Below, piece by piece: positions 45,089 through 53,573 of a DNA stretch of 64,000 nt (the stretch's first letter is position 1; each line of letters begins with the position of its first letter). The stretch comes from Pseudomonas sp. TH41 (GTDB taxonomy: Bacteria > Pseudomonadota > Gammaproteobacteria > Pseudomonadales > Pseudomonadaceae): NCBI RefSeq assembly GCF_016650695.1, contig NZ_JAEKFH010000003.1, positions 62,001 through 126,000 on the forward strand, read 5' to 3'. The position numbers and the translations under genes are program-made. The notes under the pieces are model-generated. The model was not told the origin of the DNA. It searched no databases and was given only the letters and a program-made list of their open reading frames with translations.

Positions 45089-46860
45089 CGCTCGCTCTGA
45101 ATACCGCATCGCAGAACACCGTATCCCTGCATGACCATGCCCTTGATGGCGAAGCCCAGCGGCATGCCATCGAGTGCCTGCTCAACTGCTATTTGCGCGA
45201 ATACGCATCGCCGCGCAACGAAGTGAACCTGAACTATCAAGCACAGGATCTGCCGATGAGCCTGCGTCAGGCCAATAGCCGTTGCATCAGCATTCGCCTG
45301 CCCAGTGGCAGGTTGGTGGTACGCATCGACCGCGCCAGCCTTCTGGGTCGCTGCCACTACATCAGCGCCCCCTATTTCAAAGGCAACAACCAGAGCTGGC
45401 GACCGTTGAACGCCCCCGAACTGGCACGCCTGCTCTGTACCCCACTGAGTGGTGCCGAGCGCGTCGGCGAGATGCTGCAACAGGTCGCCAACAGCCTGCA
45501 GATCACCCGCACCTTTCTGCGTCATTCACGCCCGGCCAACGAAGCAGCCGACAGCCTGCTGGCGTCCGAGCAATACCAGCTTTGGGGCCACGCCCTGCAT
45601 CCGACGCCGAAAAGTCGCGAGGGTATTTCCCATGACGATTTGCTGGCCTGCTCGCCGGAAGTCGGGGCGCGCTTTCAGTTGCACTGGTTCAAGGTCGATC
45701 CGACGCTGATTCGTCATCAAGGCGAGGATCCGCGCAGTACGCTGCGCCAACTGTCGGGGCGCGACGACGCCTATCCGTGCCATCCCTGGGAAGTCGCCCG
45801 CGTGCTTGCCGACCCGCTGGTACAGCGTGCGCAACAACAGGGTTTGATCGAATACCTCGGCCCCCTGGGTCAAGCCATGTACCCGACGTCGTCGGTGCGC
45901 ACGCTCTACCATCCGCAGATGGCCTATTTCATGAAGTTCTCGATGCACGTGCGCCTGACCAACTGCGTGCGCAAGAACGCCTGGTATGAACTGGACAGCG
46001 CCGTCGCCCTCACTCGTTTGCTCCGCCCCGTCATAAGCGAGTTGGCGACGCAACAACCGGGTTTCATGTTGATGCCCGAGCCCAGTGCCACCAGCCTGGA
46101 CCTCAGCGCCCTGGGTACGCTGGAGGAGGCTCGCGAAGTCACCGAATGCTTCGGTATCGTTTACCGGGAAAACCTTCCTGTCGCCGACCGCGAGCGCTAT
46201 CAGCCGCAAGTGGCAATGGCGCTGTTTACCTGGGATCAACAAGGTCGCAGTGTCTGCCGCCCACAGGTACAGCGCTACGCCGACAATACTGGCTTGACCA
46301 TTGAGGAAGCCACGCTGAACTGGCTGGATGCCTATGCCGGTCAGATGCTCGGCGGCGTGCTGTATTGCCTTTTCCGTCAGGGCGTGGCGCTGGAGCCGCA
46401 TTTGCAGAACACGGTCATCGGCTTCGCTGAAAACGGACTGCCCCGCCAGGTCTGGATTCGCGATCTGGAAGGCACCAAGCTGGTCCCTGAAATCTGGCCC
46501 GCCGAACGGCTGAGTGCGCTGGATGAACGCACCCGCAGCTCGGTGTACTACAGCGCGCAAAAGGCCTGGCAACGAGTGGGTTACTGCGCACTGGTGAACA
46601 ATCTCGGCGAAGCGATCTTCCATCTGGCCAACGGCAGCGGCCCGCTGGAACAACAGTTGTGGGGGCGAATCGGCGACCTGCTGCTCGCGCAATCCACGCG
46701 TCTGGGCCATCCGACAGAACTGCGTGAGCTGTGCGCTGGCGCGCCCTTCCCAAGCAAGGAAAACTTCATGACGCGCCTGATGATGCGCGCCGACCGCGAG
46801 GCCGGTTACACCTTACTGCCCAGCCCACTGGCGATTATTGAACAGAGGAAACACGCATGA
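45085..46860 (+). CDS. pvsD: IucA/IucC-family NIS siderophore synthetase (second)
   Basis: 591 residues, second NIS synthetase. Visible family features: HALHPTPKSREGIS, DAYPCHPWEVARVLADPLV, a YPTSSVRTLYHP segment, FMKFSMHVRLTNCVRKN and EPHLQNTVIGFAENGLPRQV with RDLEGTK, the acidic ATP/Mg region. It is clearly different from the first synthetase, so the two probably catalyse separate amide and ester bonds on citrate. Both ends overlap neighbours as ATGA, indicating tight coupling. Confidence 0.86.
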   Translation: MTLALNTASQNTVSLHDHALDGEAQRHAIECLLNCYLREYASPRNEVNLNYQAQDLPMSLRQANSRCISIRLPSGRLVVRIDRASLLGRCHYISAPYFKGNNQSWRPLNAPELARLLCTPLSGAERVGEMLQQVANSLQITRTFLRHSRPANEAADSLLASEQYQLWGHALHPTPKSREGISHDDLLACSPEVGARFQLHWFKVDPTLIRHQGEDPRSTLRQLSGRDDAYPCHPWEVARVLADPLVQRAQQQGLIEYLGPLGQAMYPTSSVRTLYHPQMAYFMKFSMHVRLTNCVRKNAWYELDSAVALTRLLRPVISELATQQPGFMLMPEPSATSLDLSALGTLEEAREVTECFGIVYRENLPVADRERYQPQVAMALFTWDQQGRSVCRPQVQRYADNTGLTIEEATLNWLDAYAGQMLGGVLYCLFRQGVALEPHLQNTVIGFAENGLPRQVWIRDLEGTKLVPEIWPAERLSALDERTRSSVYYSAQKAWQRVGYCALVNNLGEAIFHLANGSGPLEQQLWGRIGDLLLAQSTRLGHPTELRELCAGAPFPSKENFMTRLMMRADREAGYTLLPSPLAIIEQRKHA

Positions 46861-48041
46861 GTCTTCCTGTCGCCGTCACCCGACGCATCGAGCAGCTCAA
46901 GACTGAACACGACGCGCCTTTGTGCGCCTATGTTTACGACCTGCCTGCCCTTGAACGGCACGTAAAGGCGATGCGTGAGGTATTGCCCGAAAACTGCGAA
47001 TTGTTCTACGCCGCCAAGGCCAATCCGGAAGCCCTGGTGCTGAAAACCCTGGCGCCGTGGGTGGACGGTTTCGAGGCTGCCTCGGGTGGCGAACTGACGT
47101 GGCTGCATGAGCAGTGCCCCGACCAGCCGCTGATCTTTGGTGGCCCCGGCAAGCTCGATCGTGAACTGGACATCGCCCTGCAGTATCGGATTTCGGCGTT
47201 TCACGTGGAGAGCGTGACCGAGCTGCGCAGTCTGGCACGCATCGCCCGCGAACGCGGTGAGCGGGCTCCGGTGATGCTGCGGCTGAATCTGAAGCTGGCC
47301 CGGACCCCACAGAGCCGATTGGTCATGGGCGGAAAACCCACGCCGTTCGGTCTGGATGAAGAAGGTCTCGCAAGCGCCCTGCAATTGCTGCGCGAAGAGC
47401 CGTCTCTGGAGCTCAAGGGACTGCACTTTCACCTGCTGTCGCACCAGCTGGATGTCGACGCGCACCTTGAACTGATTCGCAGCTACTTCCTGACCTTCCG
47501 CCAGCTGTGCGCCGACCACGACCTGCAACTGCCGCTATTGAATGTCGGCGGAGGAATGGGCATCAACTATCAGGACGCGGCGCAGTCGTTCGACTGGCCA
47601 CGGTTTTGTCAGGGCCTGAAGGGGTTGATCGATGAGTACGACATGGACGCGACCCGCATACGTTTCGAGATCGGCCGCTTCATCAGCGCTGCATGTGGCT
47701 ACTACGTCATGCAGGTGCTGGACATCAAAAGCAGCCACGGCGAGTTCTTTGCCATCGGACGCGGCGGTACTCATCACTTCCGCACGCCTGCTGCTCAAGG
47801 CCACGACCATCCGTTCACGGTACTGCGAGGTTCTCAGCCGGCACAGATCAGCGATCAGTCCGTCACGCTGGTGGGCCAGTTGTGTACGCCAAAGGACGTT
47901 CTTGCCAGACAACAACCGGTGGCGCAGCTAGCGATTGGTGACCTGCTAGTGTTCACCCTCGCGGGCGCCTATGCCTGGAACATCTCGCACCAGAACTTCC
48001 TGATGCACGAACCGCCGTTGAAGGTTTTTATCGAGGGCTGA
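46857..48041 (+). CDS. pvsE: PLP-dependent decarboxylase (fold III), siderophore operon
   Basis: 394 residues of the alanine racemase/ornithine-DAP decarboxylase fold. The Schiff-base lysine is Lys54 in LFYAAKANPE, the PLP phosphate-binding glycines are in LNVGGGMGINY, and the C-terminal barrel has GQLCTPKDVLA with the active-site cysteine. In vibrioferrin synthesis PvsE removes CO2 from a serine-derived unit to give the ethanolamine part; SbnH and AcsE are relatives. Last gene of the operon; no strong terminator follows. Confidence 0.87.
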   Translation: MSLPVAVTRRIEQLKTEHDAPLCAYVYDLPALERHVKAMREVLPENCELFYAAKANPEALVLKTLAPWVDGFEAASGGELTWLHEQCPDQPLIFGGPGKLDRELDIALQYRISAFHVESVTELRSLARIARERGERAPVMLRLNLKLARTPQSRLVMGGKPTPFGLDEEGLASALQLLREEPSLELKGLHFHLLSHQLDVDAHLELIRSYFLTFRQLCADHDLQLPLLNVGGGMGINYQDAAQSFDWPRFCQGLKGLIDEYDMDATRIRFEIGRFISAACGYYVMQVLDIKSSHGEFFAIGRGGTHHFRTPAAQGHDHPFTVLRGSQPAQISDQSVTLVGQLCTPKDVLARQQPVAQLAIGDLLVFTLAGAYAWNISHQNFLMHEPPLKVFIEG

Positions 48042-48113
48042 TTCCACGCTATTGGCAGCCTCTGTGCTGCCATTCCCGTATCTGACCACTACATTCTCAA
48101 CGTTTTGCTCAGG

Positions 48114-48353
48114 CGTATTTGCTGTCGTGACTGTGGCAAACGAACGGAGGCGGTCAGCTGGCTGGACCGCTACACTCGCCTGACACGGCGCTTGGCCGAG
48201 GCTGTAACTCAAGCCTGTGAAAGCCTTCCCACGCTGCACTTGGCTCAAATGTTCGGGCTGCATTAGGACACCGTCCGGTTGCTGGAGCGCCAAGCTAGAG
48301 AAGTGCGAGCGCTGTCGCTAACCAGTACAAAAGCCGGAAAGGATGGGCAGTAA
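48114..48353 (+). pseudogene. ISL3-family transposase remnant
   Basis: Reads RICCRDCGKRTEAVSWLDRY then TRLTRRLAEAVTQACESLP, the zinc-finger and helix-turn-helix part of ISL3 transposases. TAG at 48264-48266 interrupts the frame exactly where a Trp is expected (FGLH-stop-DTVRLLERQA); the frame then runs on to TAA at 48351. The DDE catalytic domain and terminal repeats are absent. It is an old insertion scar just behind the siderophore operon. Confidence 0.75.
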
Positions 48354-48927
48354 ATTGCTGTCCAGTGGTGGTCTGGGTGATTACGCCGCAGAGTTTCTGA
48401 AGAACTATTTTCAGACATGAAAAAGCCCCACCTTTCCAAATCGGGCTCAGTCATTGAAATCAAATGAAAGTCAGAGCTTCTGAAACGATAAGACCTCTCA
48501 ATCTCACCTCAGCCCCCAAAAATCCAGTCGCCGTTCAGTCCGAACTTTTTCGTGACATCCCTCCTTGTTGCATTTAGTATCAAAAAAGTGATGGTGTCAT
48601 ATAGCCATCAATCAGGATTCAATCCTGCACTCCGTGGAAAAGGACTTCGCTTGAACAAGATCACCCTCTTTGCGCCGGCCACTCTTCCCTCTGGCCCGCC
48701 AAATGCTGCACGCGGATTAAAAAATTTCGCCGAAACTTGTTCATTTATATCCTTCCCTGCGGCACTCACCCATTGATAAACGCTGGAGACCTTTAACCGA
48801 GGTTTCCACGTGACCTCGTCCCCAATACGGACTTCCCGAACGCATTTCGTTTTGCCTGGCTGCTGATTTTTTTATCAGCATTTCGGTGCAACAGCGTTGT
48901 GTACAACAGCATTGAAATGGACTTGAG
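48354..48927. other. Gene-poor stretch before the OmpA-like module
   Basis: 574 bases without a supported gene; composition is AT-richer than the flanks (for instance GCATTTAGTATCAAAAAAGT, and TTAAAAAATTTCGCC). A 74-codon frame at 48552-48776 shows no protein-like signature. It must contain the promoter of the module starting at 48928; CTGATTTTTTTATCAG at 48861-48876 is a small palindrome, too AT-rich to judge. Confidence 0.45.
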
Positions 48928-50391
48928 ATGACCAACGCATTTCGCTTCACGACGCTTGCCAGTGCATTGCTGCTGGCTGCCGGGTGCTCTACTGCCCAAC
49001 TCGATCAACTGGGCAAAACCTACGGCACGGCGATCCTGTGTGGTGCCGGACTGGTTGCCGGAGGCGCAGCGGGTTACGCCGTCAATGGCAAGAAAGGCGC
49101 ACTCATTGGTGCTGCCGCGGGCACAGCAGTAGGTTGCTACGCCGGGTCGGTCTGGCAAAGCCGGATGCAAGAGCTGGATCGCATCGCCAAAGAGGAAAAC
49201 CTGAAGATCCATTCAGAACAACTTCAGACCGCGTCGGCCACCCCCAGTGCAGCGCCAGTGGATGCCGGTATCGTGACGCAAATCGAAGACTCCGGCATGT
49301 TTGACACCGGCTCCGACCAGCTCACCGTCAGTGGCCAGCGAAGCATCGCCAAAGTGGCGGCGGCCTATGCCAATGTCGATCCTAAAGCGGCGAACACTCG
49401 GCGTTTACTGGTGGTCGGCCATACCGATGCTACAGGCAGCAGCGCCACTAATCAGAAGCTGTCAGAACGCCGTGCGCGCACCGTTGGCAAAGTCTTGATG
49501 GCCGCAGGTATTCCTTCGACCTCGATTTTCTACCAGGGCGCAGGCGCTTCGCGGCCACTTGCCGACAACAGCACCTTCGAAGGTCGGACCGAGAACCGTC
49601 GGGTTGAAATCGCGGAGCTGACCTCCCAGGAGATGTTGGTGATGCGCGTCAAGGCCGAGCAATCGAACGCCAAATACCTGGCCCACGGCGCGTCCACAGC
49701 CAAGCCGGTGACCAAGCCCGCCGCACCCGCGGTGGCGACAAATTCGGCCTCACCTACCCCTGCACCCGCCACCCCAGTGGAGAACACCAGCACCAAAAAC
49801 AGTAACGGCGCGAAACCAGCAGTGGACTTTGGTGGCGTGCCAACCGCCAGCATGCATTGGAACCTGGGCCAGAACATCACCCCGAAAACCGGGGGCTTCA
49901 GCTTTATCAACACGGCGAATGCCAGCGAAATTCCCGTTGGCAGTTGCCAGGACGACATGCCGCGAGAAAGCGGCGAAGTCATGAGCCTGGCCACTGACAA
50001 ACCGCTCGATGGCGTGAAAACCCACGACTACCTACCGGGCTACAACAACCGGGTCTGGGCCAATACCGTCAACGGAAATCTAGTCACCATCTCCCCGGTT
50101 TCCATCCTTCGCGAGGGCGCCGAAGTCGGTAAACAACCCTTCATTCAAGTGGTGAAGGGTTATGGCGAAGGCAACCGCAAGCCGCTACCGAAAATGAACG
50201 CTGTCGCCAACACCTACGAAGGCGAGAAAGAAGTGCTGTACCGCGTATTCATCAGCGAGCCCAAGGCGCCCGTGGCCTGCATGGACGTTGTTTTCAGCAA
50301 GGGCAATGCAACCGCAGAGCGCGGCGCGCTGTTCTACCCCGTCGGCGAGCAGAGTTACACCGTCGCCTACGCCCCTGTCAGCACTCAGTAG
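48928..50391 (+). CDS. OmpA-like lipoprotein with extra C-terminal domain
   Basis: 487 residues. Lipobox LLLAAGC with Cys20 as the acylation site; a glycine-zipper (GAGLVAGGAAGYAVNGKKGA and following GAAAGTAVG). A periplasmic OmpA domain lies at about 119-235 with the peptidoglycan-binding HTDATGSSATNQKLSERRA segment. A Pro/Ala/Thr-rich linker (about 255-300) leads to a ~170-residue C-terminal domain that I do not recognise and which has two pairs of cysteines at wide spacing (SCQDDMP, ACMDVV). First gene of a three-gene unit; the next starts 22 bases on. Confidence 0.85.
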   Translation: MTNAFRFTTLASALLLAAGCSTAQLDQLGKTYGTAILCGAGLVAGGAAGYAVNGKKGALIGAAAGTAVGCYAGSVWQSRMQELDRIAKEENLKIHSEQLQTASATPSAAPVDAGIVTQIEDSGMFDTGSDQLTVSGQRSIAKVAAAYANVDPKAANTRRLLVVGHTDATGSSATNQKLSERRARTVGKVLMAAGIPSTSIFYQGAGASRPLADNSTFEGRTENRRVEIAELTSQEMLVMRVKAEQSNAKYLAHGASTAKPVTKPAAPAVATNSASPTPAPATPVENTSTKNSNGAKPAVDFGGVPTASMHWNLGQNITPKTGGFSFINTANASEIPVGSCQDDMPRESGEVMSLATDKPLDGVKTHDYLPGYNNRVWANTVNGNLVTISPVSILREGAEVGKQPFIQVVKGYGEGNRKPLPKMNAVANTYEGEKEVLYRVFISEPKAPVACMDVVFSKGNATAERGALFYPVGEQSYTVAYAPVSTQ

Positions 50392-50413
50392 TAGATAAAC
50401 GGAGAAATCGAAC

Positions 50414-52027
50414 GTGCAAGAATCCGCGATGGCTGCATTCAAAGCCTTTATGGCTGCAAACGAGATGGCAATAATCAGCGTCACCGCCCTCTTCGTCCTA
50501 CTATGCCTGCTGAAGTTTTACTGGGATAAAATCGGCTACTTCACCATGCGTATCTGGCACGGTATGCCGCTGATCGGCACGGTATCGCGCTCGGCCAGCA
50601 AAGAACCCACCATTCGCCCAGATGGATGGACCAACTCCGAGTACGACCTGTGCAACGACTACTACGAAGCGTACGGCCAGGTCGACAAGAGCCCGGAGTT
50701 CTTTCGCCAGTGCCAGGATTATCTGAAAAAGATCGGCGAAGCCGGCCGCAAACCACGTCCGGCCTGGGTGTTTATCCTGGCCGCCGTCCTGTTGGTGGTC
50801 GAAGCGGTCGGCTTTGGTTACGTGCTGTCGGGGTGGTTGAGCCTCGACGCGTCAGCCAGTGACAAACGCTATCAGGCAATCGGCGTGGCCATTCTGCTGG
50901 CCGTCATTTCCTGCGGTTTTGCCGAGGCGGCCGGTCACGCTATCCATCACAACAGCCTGATCAAGAAGGCCCGTGCCTGGTGGCGTGGCGACGCGTCCGA
51001 TTCGCGTTCGAACCACCTCAAGCAAATCGACTCTATCAACATCGAAGACAGCTTCAGTGACAGCAACGACAAGGACTACAATCGCATCCTGTCGCGCATC
51101 GCCACCTCAGTCGACGTCACGCCCAAGTACCTGTTGATCGGTGCCTTTGTCGGAATCATCATGATTATGTCGGTCGCCGCATTCGTGGTTCGCGCCAAGA
51201 CCCTCGACAGCATTCAGGACGAGATGGTCAATTCGCTGCGCGCCGAAAGCGTACACAGCACTGGCTCAACCAAAGCCAGCCCGTTTGAACTGCCGGACGA
51301 ATCCAAAGCGGTCAACAACTCCGCCGACAACAAGACCATTGACGACAAAATGCAGGCGATCCGAGAAGCATCGCTGACCACTTACCTGATCCTTTCTGTC
51401 ATCTACATCGCCATCCAGTGCATCACCTGCTGGCTCGCGAGCATCTTTGGTTTCGCGGGTGTCCACTCGCGTCGCGCCTACGACTACACCCACAAATTCA
51501 ACAGCGCGGACGAAATGGTTCGCTGGATGGAACGCGAGCGCACCAAAATCTCCGGCCATGCAGACCATAAGTTGAGCATGCTGCAGCAGAAACTAGCCAC
51601 CCGTCTGACCAACAATGCCGAGCACCTCAATGCGATGAAAGGCTCGGCCATTCAAAAGCGCGACTTCAATGCGTATGTGATGGTGCGTCGTACCGCGGAG
51701 AAAGCGCTGAAACATGGTCAAGAGCGCATCAACGCGACGCCAGCGCCAGCGGTTGAAGCGGCACTGGTGGTCCCCAGTGCTCAACCCGTCCCGGCCTTGC
51801 AAGCAGCCATTGTTGCGGTGTCCGAACCTGTGGCATCGGCACCCGTGGCGGTATTGGCAGACATCGATGCCAACACTTTCCACGACCTCACGAGCGTTAC
51901 CGATGAGCAATTGCCAACCCTGGCAAAGGCCCTGAAGCACGACGAAGCCACGCTCAAGAGTATTCGCGAACAACAGCAGTTGCTGAAGCAGTTGGGCATT
52001 TTCAAGGTCGGTGGAGTCAGCGCATGA
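50414..52027 (+). CDS. Polytopic membrane protein of unknown function
   Basis: 537 residues. Hydrophobic spans near 18-35, 118-140, 153-172, 240-262 and 325-350. Between the third and fourth is a soluble loop with DSINIEDSFSDSNDKDYNR, and after the last a ~180-residue soluble tail with coiled-coil character, an Ala/Pro/Val-rich stretch and a C-terminal helical segment (DIDANTFHDLTSVTDEQLPT). GTG 50414 has GGAGA eight bases upstream. The stop overlaps the next gene by ATGA. I recognise no family. The architecture suggests an inner-membrane scaffold or stator-like component. Confidence 0.8.
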   Translation: MQESAMAAFKAFMAANEMAIISVTALFVLLCLLKFYWDKIGYFTMRIWHGMPLIGTVSRSASKEPTIRPDGWTNSEYDLCNDYYEAYGQVDKSPEFFRQCQDYLKKIGEAGRKPRPAWVFILAAVLLVVEAVGFGYVLSGWLSLDASASDKRYQAIGVAILLAVISCGFAEAAGHAIHHNSLIKKARAWWRGDASDSRSNHLKQIDSINIEDSFSDSNDKDYNRILSRIATSVDVTPKYLLIGAFVGIIMIMSVAAFVVRAKTLDSIQDEMVNSLRAESVHSTGSTKASPFELPDESKAVNNSADNKTIDDKMQAIREASLTTYLILSVIYIAIQCITCWLASIFGFAGVHSRRAYDYTHKFNSADEMVRWMERERTKISGHADHKLSMLQQKLATRLTNNAEHLNAMKGSAIQKRDFNAYVMVRRTAEKALKHGQERINATPAPAVEAALVVPSAQPVPALQAAIVAVSEPVASAPVAVLADIDANTFHDLTSVTDEQLPTLAKALKHDEATLKSIREQQQLLKQLGIFKVGGVSA

Positions 52028-52860
52028 AGGCCCTCAAGGCACTGATGCTCGCGACCCTGGTGATGCCTTGCATCGCCTTGGCCAACGAGCGTAATGACCT
52101 GCAAAGCTGCTACGAAACCGCCCAGTTGTCCGAACTCAAGCCTGCCTCGTCAGGCCGTGAACTCATTGTCGTGGTCGACGAAACCGTGCCCGTTCCGGAA
52201 GACATCCAGAAGCAGGCCTGGGGTCAGATCACCCGCTTCGTGCAACCCGGTGACAACGTCAAGCTTTACAGCTTCTCGGCGTTCCTGCCGGGCGAATACC
52301 TGCGTTTGATCTACGCCGGCAAACTCGACAAAAACGCCGGAGAAGACGCCCGCGACGACGCCAGCGCACGCAAACTACGCTCTCTGGACCAGTGCCTCGC
52401 CCGTCAGCCGCAAGACTTCGAAACCGGTTTCGGCAAACTGTTCGTGAAAAGCCTGCGTGACGCCCGTCAAGACATCCCGAGAAGCGAAATCATGAACGCT
52501 TTGCGCAAAATCGGCGACGACATCAAGACCGCCGAGAACACCCACGACCACGTAGTGTTCCTGATCAGCGACATGCTGGAAAACAGTGACTACACCAGTT
52601 TTTACGCCAAAAATCAGATCAAGAACCTGGTGGTTGCCGACGAGCTGAAAAAAGCCCAAGCCCACAACCTGTTCGCCGACCTGTCCGGCGCTCGCATCTA
52701 CGTCACAGGCGCCGGCCTGATCACCGATGGCATCAAACAAAGCTATCGCTCAGGCAAGACCATGGACGCGCTGAATGAGTTCTGGGCTGGCTACTTCAGC
52801 CATTCCAATGCATCGTTGGCAGGCTTCGGCACGCCGAGCCTGGGTGGAGATTTGAAGTAA
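52024..52860 (+). CDS. Exported VWA-like protein of unknown function
   Basis: 278 residues with a signal peptide (to IALA-NE). The order of strands and helices recalls a von Willebrand A domain: a hydrophobic strand ending in Asp (RELIVVVDETVPVP, Asp52), later FVQPGDNVKLYSFSAF, and HDHVVFLISDMLENSDY with another Asp. The MIDAS serines are missing, so metal binding is doubtful. The protein would act in the periplasm beside the OmpA-domain lipoprotein. Coupled to the membrane protein by an ATGA overlap and closed by a strong terminator. Confidence 0.78.
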   Translation: MKALKALMLATLVMPCIALANERNDLQSCYETAQLSELKPASSGRELIVVVDETVPVPEDIQKQAWGQITRFVQPGDNVKLYSFSAFLPGEYLRLIYAGKLDKNAGEDARDDASARKLRSLDQCLARQPQDFETGFGKLFVKSLRDARQDIPRSEIMNALRKIGDDIKTAENTHDHVVFLISDMLENSDYTSFYAKNQIKNLVVADELKKAQAHNLFADLSGARIYVTGAGLITDGIKQSYRSGKTMDALNEFWAGYFSHSNASLAGFGTPSLGGDLK

Positions 52861-52910
52861 ATCGGGGGCCGCATACAGGCGAGCAACCTGAAACACCGAA
52901 ACCCACAAAT

Positions 52911-52944
52911 GACAAAGCCCAACCTCAAGAGGTTGGGCTTTGTC
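52911..52944 (+). terminator. Strong intrinsic terminator closing the three-gene module
   Basis: GACAAAGCCCAACCT, loop CAAG, AGGTTGGGCTTTGTC: a perfect 15-bp stem, 51 bases after the last stop. The A- and T-rich outer part makes it symmetrical. Confidence 0.85.
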
Positions 52945-52955
52945 ATTGAATAATA

Positions 52956-53003
52956 TGGTCGGGACGGAGTGATTCGAACACTCGACCCATAGCACCCCAT
53001 CTC
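52956..53003 (-). other. 3' half of a tRNA gene, probable att site (tRNA-Pro GGG type)
   Basis: On the minus strand the sequence reads, after an anticodon-loop-like ATGGGGTGC, a T-arm GAGTG-TTCGAAT-CACTC, acceptor strand CGTCCCG, discriminator A and CCA. That is the 3' half of a tRNA from the anticodon loop on; the 5' half is absent. A GGG in the loop and the CGTCCCGACCA end suggest tRNA-Pro(GGG), from memory of pseudomonad tRNAs. Such 3' halves are the attR copies left by tyrosine-integrase islands. An integrase stub lies 158 bases away. Confidence 0.75.
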
Positions 53004-53160
53004 CTTTTTCATACTTCTTGAAAGCTTCCAAAATTTTACTCTGGATTTTTCTAAGTTAGTATTTACTTAAGCTCCAGCGGCGTTTTGCTCTACGAGAGTC
53101 CAGTAACGTCCATCAAGAGCCGACGTTTTTGTGGGGGTAAAAGTAGGGGGAGTCCGTTTT

Positions 53161-53271
53161 ATGGCCAAAATTACCATCAAAGAACTCGAGTCGCTGACCG
53201 CCAATGATGCCGGCCGGATCCTCAGGGAGGAAACGCGCCTGGAATCTGTTGGGCGATCGACTCAGTACTGA
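53161..53271 (+). pseudogene. Phage-type integrase N-terminal stub
   Basis: 36 codons starting MAKITIKELESLTANDAGRI, which is the usual beginning of P4-type (DUF4102) tyrosine integrases, then the frame loses similarity and stops at TGA 53269-53271. The leader GTGGGGGTAAAAGTAGGGGG just before it is typical of integrase genes next to tRNA att sites. The catalytic domain is gone. With the tRNA half next to it, it is the scar of an integrated element. Confidence 0.75.
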
Positions 53272-53573
53272 GTTGTCCTCAACCTACGAGCCCCCACCGA
53301 CCGAATGGATGATGTTTTTTCCAGACTACGCCGCGACTGGATCCCTGCTGCCTTCATAGATCAGATTCTTCAATATAGAATCGCCCATAGTTTCGCAGAT
53401 ATCGCCAAACGATTGCTTCGTATCGACTCAGGCCAGTCATGACCGGCAGAAATCGGCCAGAAGCGCTCATTGATGATTAACTATTCTCCCCCCAGAAGTA
53501 ATCTGTGCCCATGTCTGTTTCTGGGCGGAGCCATCGTTTCAAATTGAAATTGCCAACATACGTTATTCATTTT
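53272..53573. other. Island debris with one small frame
   Basis: About 300 bases of mixed composition. A 45-codon plus-strand frame (53305-53442, begins MDDVFSRLRRDWIPAAF, contains DIAKRLLRIDSG) looks mildly protein-like but is not recognised. The rest shows nothing I can assign. Confidence 0.4.

Noticed and set aside
48928..52860. Zorya-type defence system
   Set aside because: Zorya has MotA/MotB-like ZorA and ZorB; here the OmpA domain is on a lipoprotein and the membrane protein has no MotA features, and no helicase or nuclease follows.
52956..53003. A functional tRNA gene
   Set aside because: Only the anticodon loop to CCA half is present; D-arm and 5' acceptor strand are missing.
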